From NCBI RefSeq assembly GCF_000686725.1, contig NZ_JMLK01000013.1:1-64000 (forward strand): a stretch of 64,000 nt of DNA, written 5' to 3'. The position numbers were made by a program, and so were the translations under genes. The DNA is from Clostridium akagii DSM 12554 (lineage in GTDB: Bacteria > Bacillota > Clostridia > Clostridiales > Clostridiaceae). Under the pieces are notes generated by a model, which saw nothing but the letters and a program-made list of their open reading frames with translations, made no database searches and was not told the DNA's origin. Every line of letters starts with the position of its first letter. Position 1 is the stretch's first letter. Shown piece by piece: positions 17,840 to 26,876 of this stretch.

Positions 17840-18109
17840 CTACACCTCATTGAATTTTATTTTTAGGATGTTTCCATCCCAAATGTTGTTTTCTCTTAGA
17901 GTCGAATCCTTATCCAGCTTCTTGTCATCTAGATAAAATATAACTTTTTCTAGACTCTCATTATTAGTTTCATCTACGCCTAATATTCCAGGATAGACAA
18001 ACTTCATAATGCTTTCTAAGCTCTCATCTAAGGGCAGATCGAAATCTGCTTCTCTGTTTGCTCTTTCAAGCCTAACTGTCACTATAATATTATTTATAAT
18101 ACTAATCAC
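17840..18109 (-). CDS. esaB: EsaB/YukD-like ubiquitin-fold protein
   Basis: About 89 residues with a beta-grasp pattern: an IIVTVRLERANREADFDLP strand-turn, an LESIMKFV helix, and the terminal ENNIWDGNILKIKF, which matches the 'L..gD.L.i' end of YukD. EsaB/YukD are small cytosolic accessory proteins of type VIIb secretion. The start is a GTG with GAAGG upstream; the GTG six nucleotides earlier overlaps the ribosome site and is less likely. It lies between essC and an EsxA-type gene, the conserved order. Confidence 0.8.
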   Translation of the reverse strand: MISIINNIIVTVRLERANREADFDLPLDESLESIMKFVYPGILGVDETNNESLEKVIFYLDDKKLDKDSTLRENNIWDGNILKIKFNEV

Positions 18110-18174
18110 AATCACCTTCTATTAAGGCATCTTCAAAAAAATATCAAATTAGTATGCTATTTTTTCTTCTGTGC

Positions 18175-21100
18175 CTAACTCTTATTATTTAATTCATTTA
18201 CATAATCCATAAACTTAACATCACCTTCAAAAGGTGTTGGAATCTTAATTGGAATAGGCCTCTTGTTAACTACTAAGTAGCCTTCCCCTTGCTTTAATAT
18301 TTTCCTTGAATATTGGAAACCTAGAGTTACATCGCTGAATACTGTATCAATATTTTTGTTAAAGATTATCCCTGTCTCACATGCTTTTATTGTCTTTTCA
18401 AGACCTTCCCATGCTCTTGTAAATAGTGACATATTGTCTGCAATTATTACATGTACTCCTATACCTTTACTATTACTAATTATCCATTCTATATCTGAAT
18501 AACTTGCCGCACTAAATCTATCACTAAAACCAGAAATTGTGTCTATTACAATAATTAAATTTCCTTTTTCTTTTACAACCTGATTTTTAGCTTTGCCACC
18601 ATAATCCATTCTAAGTTCCCTTAACATTGTTTTTCTCGACCTAACTTCATCCTTAATAATTTTTAAACTCTCAGTAAGCTGGTCCACTGTTTCTATATAG
18701 CTACTTACACAATCTAATTTTTGAAGGGTGAACATTCCAAGTTCTTCAGAATCAACTATAAATATTTTGTTGTTTTCTTTTTTAGCTGTTTCTGCTAATG
18801 TCATTATAAAACACGTCAAGAAATTTGTTTTTCCACAACCAGACTCCCCAGAAATAAGCATGTGGTCTACATCTATAAGATTAATAAATGTGCTTTCAAG
18901 GTTATCCGTGTTTACGCCTACAGGAACTATATTGTTATAGTTAAACCCTTGGGCTTCATAACTAAGAAAATCATTCCCATGTAGAAATTCATGTAGTGGC
19001 AATATTTCCTTAAGTACAGGCAATTTTTTTACTTTTATTTTTGGATTTTTATCATTTATCTTTTCTATTTTTTCTCTAACTTTTTCACTCCAAGCAAATT
19101 CATCTGCATTAACTGGAAGAGCAGTTTGAAACTCTAATACCTTTTCTTTTTTAAATAATCCTCTTCCTTGAAGTTTGTCTGGTACCATGCCATTTATTCT
19201 GCCAAATATTTCGTTGTATTCTGCATTATCATTTAAGTTGTATGCAAGGCTAAACGTTATGTTTTCTCTTATCTTATTTGTTATTGAACTAATGGTAGTT
19301 GATGTATAAATAACATGCATTCCAAGACTTCCTCCATCTCTTATTATCTTTACAACGTTGTCTAAGAAATCAGGGTATGTTGAGTTAAATACATTTAAGT
19401 TATCTATTGCAAATATTATATGTGGAATTGTGTTTCCTGTTTTATGATGATAATCTGTTAGACTAATTGTTCCGGTTGAAGCTAATAAATTTTTTCTTTC
19501 ATCTATTTCTTTTATTAGAAAATTCAAAAGTTTGCCAGCTCTATCCATATCCTCCCCAAGTACTACTTCTCCCGTGTGGACCAAAGGGCTAAACAAATTT
19601 AGTGCACCATTCCCACAATCTAAAATATAAAAGTTCAAATCACTTGGTGAATTTTTTTCTGATAATCCTAAAAGTATAGTTTGCAAAAATATGGTCTTAC
19701 CCATACCCGATGACCCATACAGTGCTACATGATTTTCCTTTTCTATATCTACTTCAAAAACCTTTTGACATTGATTGTAAGGATCATCGTACATTCCTAT
19801 AATAGTTTTTAAGTTTACGTCTTGGTTACTGGCAACTTCACTTTCAATTTCCTCTAAATATATTTTATTTTCTAAAGGTGGAAGCCATGGTAGTTTTAAT
19901 TCATAGTCCATGTTATCTTTGCAGTGATCCTCTATTGCATCTATTATTTTAGATAAATGTGTTTCGTTTGTAGAATTTTCTTCTTTTATCTTTTCTCTCA
20001 TGTCAGATCTAGTTCCATCTAAATTCACCATTAAAATTGGTTTCTCTTTTTTAATCATATTTTTCTTATACTTTTGTCCTGAAAAAGCAGATTGAATCAA
20101 TTCATATATTATGTCGTGTCCAACTTTTATGTAAGCTCTTCCTGGATTAGATATACCCGCTGCATCTGGCTTTCCAATAACAGCCCTACTGTCCTCAGTG
20201 TCTTGTACTCTTAGACATATCTTAAGGTTTGTATTTGTCTCTATTTGTGGGTCAACTATACCTGATGGTTTTTGTGTTGCCAGTATTAAATGCACACCAA
20301 GGCTTCTCCCAACTACTGCTACCTTTACAAGTTGTGCTATAAATTCTGGATCATTTTGTTTAAGTTGTGCAAATTCATCTACTATTATTATGAGATGTGG
20401 CAAGGGTTCTTCGTGCTTTAATAATTTATAATTTTTTTGATATTCATCTATGTTGTTGTAACCTAAACCTGTAAGTATTTTTTCTCTTCTTTTTATTTCA
20501 CTGTCAATTGCCGTTATAGCTCTATAGGATTGATTGCCTTCAAGGTTTGTAACTATTCCTACTACATGGGGCATAGTTTTAAATATGTTAGACATACTTC
20601 CGCCCTTATAGTCTATTATTAGGAAGTTTACATATTCAGGACTAAAATGAACACCTAAAGATGCTATTATGGTTTGAAGCAATTCACTTTTACCTGAACC
20701 TGTTGTCCCTGCTACAAGACCGTGAGGTCCATGCATCTTTGAGTGTAGATCCAGATAAAATTTTTCTCCACTTTCTCTTATTCCAATTGGAACAGCTAAG
20801 CTCTTATCTGAGTTTGACTTGCCCCATAGACTATTAAAATCAATTTCTTCTGGATTGTTTATATCTAGTTCCTCAAATAGTGATATTGAACTTGGAAGTT
20901 TATTTGAAAATGAATCCTTTTTTATTCTTAAAGGCGCCATTGTTCTTGAAAACTCCATAAGTAATTTGCTATCGATTCTATCTGGTCTAAAATAAGATTT
21001 TAGTGATGAATTTTGAATATTGTAACTTACCCCTTCACCTTCATCAATATTTATTATATTAAGACAGCTTCTTGGCAAGTTCCCTAACTTATCAGATAAA

Positions 21101-22758
21101 AATATTGTTGTTATTTCCATGTCTTCTTCTACAGTCAAAAGGAACTTCATTATAGCCTCATTTTCAATTAAATCTTTAGAACCTAATATAAATACAAAAT
21201 GTGGAGTGAATCTATAGGTTTCATAGCTCTCATTACCCTCTAGTTTATTTTTTCTTTCTGAAAGCACATCATATAAATATGACAGAAGTTTATGAGATTC
21301 CTCTTTAGTTTTAGCCATAAATCTTAGCTTTCTATCTTCATCCCATACATGAGGAAGCCACTTTGCCCACTCCCAATTTTTTGCCTCTCTACTATCAAAT
21401 ATTGTTACTATCTTAACCTCATCTGGAGAATGATTTACTGAAATCTGAGTTATCATACTTTTTACTATTTCAAGTATCTTTTTTCTATTTCCAATTATAG
21501 CCGTGAGTTTATTTTCTTTTATATTAATGCTAATTGGCACATTATCTACAAGATTATACTTATCGGTAATCTTATCAGTTTCTAAAAGTAATGGATCCTC
21601 TTCAAAAATCTTTCTAGTCTCCGTCTTTATCTTTATGGGGAAATCCATATTTCCAAGGCCTACTCTAAGCTTTAAGAAATCTTTGTCTCCATAGTTTCTA
21701 CCCCAAAGTCTTATATTTGTGTTTTTAACTCTTTTATAACTTTCCTCAAGGTCAGGGTTTTCATTTGATAAAACTAATCTCAAATGTTTTTCTGCTTTTG
21801 AAAGTTTTTTATCAATTTCTACCATGTAATCTCTATATTTAAACTTTCTCTTCTTACTCTTCTTTTTATATATAATTTTTTGCCCAACATAACTTCCAGC
21901 ATAAACAACTACGCTAGCTCCCATGCCTACCGCTAGAAGAGGGCTTGAACCTGAACTTTTACTTCCAAAGGATGTGGCCAATGTAACTATTAAAAATGCA
22001 AGAGACGGAATTACTGTCATCAAACTATAAAGTGAAGGCTTAGTAGGCATATCTGATGGATTTACAATACTTAAGTCATCTTTTTTTATTTCAGGATAAA
22101 TTCTTGGTGCCCTTTGCACAAATGGATACTCTTTAATAAAGTTATCATCTACTAAATCTCGTTTTCTTATCTCTGAAGCTCCATAGGCCACAATATATTC
22201 ACCATGAAACTCTATTACATATCCACATATGTTTATAACATCATCTTTAAATAACATTGCTCTTGTCACAATCTTTTTATTTAAAAATGTCTTATTAGTA
22301 CTATTTGAATCTACAAGAACAAACTTACCCTTATCTTCAAATATTTCTGCATGTTTTTCAGATACCTTTGCATCTTCAAATACAATGTCATTAAAACTAC
22401 CTCTTCCTATACTTAACTTTATATTCTCTTGTAGAGGTATAGTTACTACCTCTGACATATTTTTTATTTGAAATGCCATAATACTAATAGCACTCATATT
22501 TTTAATACCAAAATTGAAAATTTCACCATGCTCTAAAGTTGCCTTAACTTCTTTACCCTCATAGCCTATAATCTGATTACTTTTTAGCGTCCAATTATTT
22601 TTTTCAAGTTTAATTGTTATTTTAATAACTTCTGTGCATAAAGTTTCTATATAAACTTTATATTTTTTTCTGTTACCTATGGATACCCTTTTGTTACTAT
22701 TGCTTAAAATGACCTCCTTTAAATTTCCACCATAATATATTAGTAATTTCATGTCCAT
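18175..22758 (-). CDS. essC: Type VII secretion ATPase EssC (FtsK/SpoIIIE family)
   Basis: About 1,527 residues, the usual EssC length. An N-terminal FHA domain (about residues 110-180, with IGRGSFNDI, SEKHAEI and NKTFLN) is followed by two membrane helices (about 245-295) and three ATPase domains with Walker A at about 683 (GTTGSGKSE), 1014 (GSSGMGKT) and 1306 (GESGCGKT). The first ATPase has a full Walker B, HLIIIVDEF. Domains 2 and 3 have IDN and IDT in place of DE, as is common in EssC. It drives export of WXG100 and LXG proteins. ATG 22758 is chosen over a GTG four codons upstream because GGGTGAT lies 9 nt before it. Confidence 0.95.
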   Translation of the reverse strand: MDMKLLIYYGGNLKEVILSNSNKRVSIGNRKKYKVYIETLCTEVIKITIKLEKNNWTLKSNQIIGYEGKEVKATLEHGEIFNFGIKNMSAISIMAFQIKNMSEVVTIPLQENIKLSIGRGSFNDIVFEDAKVSEKHAEIFEDKGKFVLVDSNSTNKTFLNKKIVTRAMLFKDDVINICGYVIEFHGEYIVAYGASEIRKRDLVDDNFIKEYPFVQRAPRIYPEIKKDDLSIVNPSDMPTKPSLYSLMTVIPSLAFLIVTLATSFGSKSSGSSPLLAVGMGASVVVYAGSYVGQKIIYKKKSKKRKFKYRDYMVEIDKKLSKAEKHLRLVLSNENPDLEESYKRVKNTNIRLWGRNYGDKDFLKLRVGLGNMDFPIKIKTETRKIFEEDPLLLETDKITDKYNLVDNVPISINIKENKLTAIIGNRKKILEIVKSMITQISVNHSPDEVKIVTIFDSREAKNWEWAKWLPHVWDEDRKLRFMAKTKEESHKLLSYLYDVLSERKNKLEGNESYETYRFTPHFVFILGSKDLIENEAIMKFLLTVEEDMEITTIFLSDKLGNLPRSCLNIINIDEGEGVSYNIQNSSLKSYFRPDRIDSKLLMEFSRTMAPLRIKKDSFSNKLPSSISLFEELDINNPEEIDFNSLWGKSNSDKSLAVPIGIRESGEKFYLDLHSKMHGPHGLVAGTTGSGKSELLQTIIASLGVHFSPEYVNFLIIDYKGGSMSNIFKTMPHVVGIVTNLEGNQSYRAITAIDSEIKRREKILTGLGYNNIDEYQKNYKLLKHEEPLPHLIIIVDEFAQLKQNDPEFIAQLVKVAVVGRSLGVHLILATQKPSGIVDPQIETNTNLKICLRVQDTEDSRAVIGKPDAAGISNPGRAYIKVGHDIIYELIQSAFSGQKYKKNMIKKEKPILMVNLDGTRSDMREKIKEENSTNETHLSKIIDAIEDHCKDNMDYELKLPWLPPLENKIYLEEIESEVASNQDVNLKTIIGMYDDPYNQCQKVFEVDIEKENHVALYGSSGMGKTIFLQTILLGLSEKNSPSDLNFYILDCGNGALNLFSPLVHTGEVVLGEDMDRAGKLLNFLIKEIDERKNLLASTGTISLTDYHHKTGNTIPHIIFAIDNLNVFNSTYPDFLDNVVKIIRDGGSLGMHVIYTSTTISSITNKIRENITFSLAYNLNDNAEYNEIFGRINGMVPDKLQGRGLFKKEKVLEFQTALPVNADEFAWSEKVREKIEKINDKNPKIKVKKLPVLKEILPLHEFLHGNDFLSYEAQGFNYNNIVPVGVNTDNLESTFINLIDVDHMLISGESGCGKTNFLTCFIMTLAETAKKENNKIFIVDSEELGMFTLQKLDCVSSYIETVDQLTESLKIIKDEVRSRKTMLRELRMDYGGKAKNQVVKEKGNLIIVIDTISGFSDRFSAASYSDIEWIISNSKGIGVHVIIADNMSLFTRAWEGLEKTIKACETGIIFNKNIDTVFSDVTLGFQYSRKILKQGEGYLVVNKRPIPIKIPTPFEGDVKFMDYVNELNNKS

Positions 22759-22792
22759 ATATTTTATCACCCACTTCCCCTATACTTTTATT

Positions 22793-23575
22793 TTAAATCT
22801 TATTTTTAACTCCAACTAATATAACCGATACGTTATCAGTTTCTCCTCTATTTCTTACGATTCTAACCAATTCTTCTGCTGCAGTCTGAAGTATTTCATT
22901 ATCAAGATCTTCATGATAATTTATGTTAGCCAGAATATCTTTACTTTCAAGCTTATTGTAGAAACCATCACTACATATGATAAAGATTTCATTTTCTTTT
23001 AATTTATCTCTCACTGAAAATACATCTAATTCATTTTTTACACCTACACATTGCATTAGTACATTTCTTTCATTGCTTTCTTTTGCCTCTTTTAATGTCA
23101 TCATATTATTTTTAACTTTATAGGCTACATAAGAATGATCTTCCGTTAGTTGAGTAATTTCATTTGTGATACTGTATATTCTACTGTCCCCAACATGAGC
23201 AATATAATATTTATCCTTGTATATAAATAGCACTGACAGTGTAGTGCCAACCTTATTCCCAATGCTGAGCCCATATTTAATTATATTTTTGTTTATAACC
23301 ATAATTAAGTCAGTTAATATATACTGCAAATCTTCTTCCAAATTTTGTTTTAGTAAGTATATTAATTCGCCTTCCCACCACTGCTTAAAGCTTATAATAG
23401 CCATTTTACTAGCTACTTCTCCGCTGGATAATCCACCTAACCCATCACAAACAATAAACATTCCAAAGTCATTATTTTCATCTTCACCAATTTTTATTAA
23501 AATATTATCTTGATTAACCTCTCTTATATCCCCTTTGTCACTAATAGCTCCAGCCATTAAAATAAACTCTTTCAT
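22793..23575 (-). CDS. PP2C-family Ser/Thr phosphatase
   Basis: 260 residues with all PP2C metal motifs: VNQDN, CDGLGG, GDSRIY, ICSDGFYN and GETDNVSVI. It removes phosphate from Ser/Thr in a Mn2+/Mg2+-dependent reaction. There is no signal or membrane segment. It lies within the array between the FHA proteins and EssC, so it probably reverses phosphorylation by the kinase at 26877-28817. AGGGGTG precedes the ATG. This resembles the PrpC/PknB pair, but is dedicated to the secretion locus. Confidence 0.93.
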   Translation of the reverse strand: MKEFILMAGAISDKGDIREVNQDNILIKIGEDENNDFGMFIVCDGLGGLSSGEVASKMAIISFKQWWEGELIYLLKQNLEEDLQYILTDLIMVINKNIIKYGLSIGNKVGTTLSVLFIYKDKYYIAHVGDSRIYSITNEITQLTEDHSYVAYKVKNNMMTLKEAKESNERNVLMQCVGVKNELDVFSVRDKLKENEIFIICSDGFYNKLESKDILANINYHEDLDNEILQTAAEELVRIVRNRGETDNVSVILVGVKNKI

Positions 23576-23584
23576 AGAACACCC

Positions 23585-25177
23585 CTAATTAAACTTAAAT
23601 GTGTAACAACAATTAGACAGTTTAATAACATCATTTTCTTTAATTTTATATAACTCGTTACTTTCAAGCTTTTTATCATTTATGAAAGTACCGTTTTTAG
23701 AATCCATATCCATTATGTAATAATTAGAATCCATCTTTTTTATTTCTGCATGTACTTTACCTATTGATCGATTATCGCTAACATAGTCAACAAGTTCTGT
23801 GGATCTACCTATCTTAAAAATATCTTTATTTATATAAATTTTTTCTATCATTCCCGCTTTATTGGTAATTAAATATGGGAATTTCTCATCTATAGATTTT
23901 TTTGAATAAGACATTTCTGAGACAATTTCACGTTTTGACATTTTTATACCCTTTTTAGAACTTAGAAAATTATGATCTATTCCTTCTGTCTCTTTGCTGG
24001 TAAATGCTAGAGCTGAGGTTTCCTTACTATTTCTCTTTAATTTATACATGTTGCCCTTTCTAATCCTACTTAATATTAATAGAGTTGAAAGTATTACGTC
24101 TACAATCCATAAACCTATGATTATTGCATACTTAATGTGATTATCCATTGATTTAAATAGCTGTAATTCTATAATTGTCCATGCTATTACTACAAATTGA
24201 ATAATTGACAAAATAACAATATATTTAATATTTAATTTGTTATTCTCTTTCTCCTGTTTTTCTAACATTTCACTGTTATATCTACTCTCTAGTTTTTCTG
24301 GTTGTTTAATTGTAGTCATAATCATTTCAGTTTTGGGACTTAATAATTCACTAGGTTCAGATATTTGAGAGAATATTGGTTCATTTGCTTTTATTTGTTC
24401 ATTCTGTGCCTTAGGTGCTTGGGGTGAATCCATCTTTTCCTCATGTGTTTTTTCGCTATTAATTTTCATACTTGCTGTTTGTGGAGTACTGCGAGCTTTA
24501 TTGTCAACTGGTTCATGGCTAGGCACTTCTTTATTCTCAGCTTTAAATTCCGCCCTAGGTATATCAAAATCCATGGGCTGCCCACTGGAATTTTCATAAT
24601 GCTCACCATGATAATAGTTTTGTAAGAATTCTTTAAGTATTAAAAAATCTAATTTTTCATCTCTAAGGAGGCTTAATATATCCGTTATAAAACTAACATT
24701 TTCTGTATTATCAATAGTTACCACATCAACAATTAATTTTTTAACTAAAGCTTTAAATTGCTCTTCTAAATTATTTTCAAAAATATCCTCCACCGGTATA
24801 TATAAAAGATATATTTCACCTACCTCATTATCTACATAAATATATTCTGGTTTCATAACAAAATTTGTATTAGAAAAAGAGTATTCCTGGGTTTTTTTAA
24901 TGCCTCCTAATATATCAAGCAATATTTGGGAAAATTCACCCACTTTTATAGTTCTACCTTTTAAGTATTTTTCTAAAGATATTTTATCTGTTACATCATA
25001 TGAAATATCTAAGCTGTCTTTATCCATATTTAAAGTAACTGGCAATAGGTTTACTAATTGGTTATTGATTAAGTTAATTTGATAGCCAACAGTTTTATCC
25101 ATTTTATTCAGAGATAAAACAACATATTTTTTTTCTACTTTTTGCTTTGAAAAATTAAGATCCTCATATTTCAACAT
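23585..25177 (-). CDS. DUF6382-like and FHA domain membrane protein 1
   Basis: About 530 residues. The N-terminal 180 form a domain with NFVMKPEYIYVDNEVGEIYL, resembling DUF6382 and, in pattern, the pseudokinase part of EssB/YukC. A low-complexity linker (about 205-315) follows, then two membrane helices (about 320-385) and a C-terminal FHA domain from about 450 with IGRSTE, SIGKVHAEI and SKNGTFIN. FHA domains bind phosphothreonine, so it likely docks a substrate of the locus kinase. The second ATG (25177) is chosen: six nucleotides from GAGGAG. It is paralogous to 25213-26550. Confidence 0.8.
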   Translation of the reverse strand: MLKYEDLNFSKQKVEKKYVVLSLNKMDKTVGYQINLINNQLVNLLPVTLNMDKDSLDISYDVTDKISLEKYLKGRTIKVGEFSQILLDILGGIKKTQEYSFSNTNFVMKPEYIYVDNEVGEIYLLYIPVEDIFENNLEEQFKALVKKLIVDVVTIDNTENVSFITDILSLLRDEKLDFLILKEFLQNYYHGEHYENSSGQPMDFDIPRAEFKAENKEVPSHEPVDNKARSTPQTASMKINSEKTHEEKMDSPQAPKAQNEQIKANEPIFSQISEPSELLSPKTEMIMTTIKQPEKLESRYNSEMLEKQEKENNKLNIKYIVILSIIQFVVIAWTIIELQLFKSMDNHIKYAIIIGLWIVDVILSTLLILSRIRKGNMYKLKRNSKETSALAFTSKETEGIDHNFLSSKKGIKMSKREIVSEMSYSKKSIDEKFPYLITNKAGMIEKIYINKDIFKIGRSTELVDYVSDNRSIGKVHAEIKKMDSNYYIMDMDSKNGTFINDKKLESNELYKIKENDVIKLSNCCYTFKFN

Positions 25178-25212
25178 CTTCATCTCCTCTTTCTTAACTT
25201 ATAAGCCGTAAG

Positions 25213-26550
25213 TCATGTGGTAAAAAACGTGTACTCGCTATTGGCAAATAGAATAATGTCTTCATTTTTTATCTCATACAATTCATTACCATTTAATTTT
25301 TTTCCATTTACATAGGTTCCATTTCTAGAATTTAAATCAACAACATAATACTTATCTACTTCTTTTCTTATTTCTGCATGTATTTTACCAATGGCTATAT
25401 TTTCAGATACATAATCAACTTTTAATGGCATTCTGCCAATTCTAAATTTTGATTTGTCAATATATATTCGTTCTAATGTACCTGCCTTCTTGCTTAAAAG
25501 GTAAGCTACCCCATGATCCAATAGTTCAGTTTCAAATGATATTTCTGTTATTATTTCCCTTTTAGATGTTTTATTTATCCCATTTATTTTTCGTAGTTTT
25601 GACCTAATAGGACTTCCATCTAATTTATTTTCTAGGCTCTTATTTTTTTTAACACCATTATTTTTAATAAAAACAAATACTAAAATTAAATCCATAGCTA
25701 TAATAACCACTATCACCGCTATCATTACAACTCCAAAACTTCCAATCATGGCAATTAACCCTACAATTCCTAAAACAATTAGCTGCAAAAACATGATTAA
25801 CACATTGTCTATAGATGCTTTGGTTTCATCTTTTTTTATATTGGTTATTTTCTTCACAGTGTCTTTATGTATTGTTTTATTATTAATACCATTATCTAAA
25901 TTTTCAGACTGATTTTTTATGTAATACTGATTTTCATCTTCCATACTACCTGTATCACAAGGAGCATTTACATTTTTCTTTTTAAGTTCCTCCATATGAT
26001 TTTTGAACTCAACCATATTAAATTCATCTTTTCTTAAATGGGCTAAAGTTTTTTGTATTACATTTTCAGAATCTTTCTCATCAAAACTTAGGTAATCAAT
26101 AATTAAGTTCTTCACCATATCTCTATACACAAGATTAGTATCTTCTAATACTTCCATTTTGAATGGGCAATACAGTAGATAAACCTTCAAATTCTTCTCA
26201 TCTATAAACAAAGTATCTATATTAATTAAAAATTTCTTTTCATCTAAAAAGTAATTTTTACACCCAACTAAACAGTCTGCTAAATTTACTAATATAGTTA
26301 TAAATTCACATTTTCTAAGAGTTTCATTCTCTAAATATTTTTTAATTGGAGTTTTATTGGTAATGTTGTACATTACTTTTATTTTGTCATTAAATTGCTT
26401 TATTTCTATGTTTAAGGCACCTGAAGTTGGGTTTTTGTTAATTGTTTCTACTTCGTAATTAACTATATCTTGTTCATTTTTCAAATATGTTACTATATAA
26501 TGTTTTGTGGGATCATTTTCAAATTCAAACTTCAAAGCGTTTTTATCCAT
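25213..26550 (-). CDS. DUF6382-like and FHA domain membrane protein 2
   Basis: 445 residues with the same order as the preceding paralogue but a shorter linker: an N-terminal domain (to about 185, with IDTLFIDEKNLKVYLLYCP), two adjacent membrane helices (about 250-295), and a C-terminal FHA domain (IGRMPLKVDY, AIGKIHAEI, SRNGTYVN). It lies between the small DTSLL protein and FHA protein 1. AGGAGAA precedes the ATG. Together the two may form a phospho-dependent membrane platform for EssC. EssB-like function is inferred, not shown. Confidence 0.8.
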   Translation of the reverse strand: MDKNALKFEFENDPTKHYIVTYLKNEQDIVNYEVETINKNPTSGALNIEIKQFNDKIKVMYNITNKTPIKKYLENETLRKCEFITILVNLADCLVGCKNYFLDEKKFLINIDTLFIDEKNLKVYLLYCPFKMEVLEDTNLVYRDMVKNLIIDYLSFDEKDSENVIQKTLAHLRKDEFNMVEFKNHMEELKKKNVNAPCDTGSMEDENQYYIKNQSENLDNGINNKTIHKDTVKKITNIKKDETKASIDNVLIMFLQLIVLGIVGLIAMIGSFGVVMIAVIVVIIAMDLILVFVFIKNNGVKKNKSLENKLDGSPIRSKLRKINGINKTSKREIITEISFETELLDHGVAYLLSKKAGTLERIYIDKSKFRIGRMPLKVDYVSENIAIGKIHAEIRKEVDKYYVVDLNSRNGTYVNGKKLNGNELYEIKNEDIILFANSEYTFFTT

Positions 26551-26573
26551 AACTTTCTCCTACTCATATTTTT

Positions 26574-26864
26574 TTATAATAAACTAGTATCATCACTAAT
26601 TTCTTCATCTAAAAGAGATGTGTCTTCGTTGTTTCCCCCAGTAAGATCCATGGTGTCATATACATGTTCTTCTCCATTATTGTCTGTAAGATTAGCACTC
26701 CTCTGGTTATTAACATTTTCATAATCCACAGTTTTATCTTCTGCTTCCTTGTCGATACCTCGTTTTTTACCTTCTAGTTTTATAAAATAATACAACAGTG
26801 CAGCACTTATTATCATTCCTATGATGCCTACAATTATTTTTATAACATTTTGTAAAATAACCAC
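26574..26864 (-). CDS. Small membrane protein with duplicated DTSLL phospho-motif
   Basis: 96 residues: one N-terminal membrane helix (about residues 8-29), a basic stop-transfer (KLEGKKRG), then an acidic tail ending EDTSLLDEEISDDTSLL. The repeated DTSLL in an acidic context looks like a kinase target and FHA-binding site, comparable in idea to the threonine motif of GarA. It sits between the kinase gene (12 nt away) and FHA protein 2. The start is GTG with GGAGGT 7-8 nt upstream. No family was recognised; the role is inferred. Confidence 0.7.
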   Translation of the reverse strand: MVILQNVIKIIVGIIGMIISAALLYYFIKLEGKKRGIDKEAEDKTVDYENVNNQRSANLTDNNGEEHVYDTMDLTGGNNEDTSLLDEEISDDTSLL

Positions 26865-26876
26865 TAATGTGACCTC

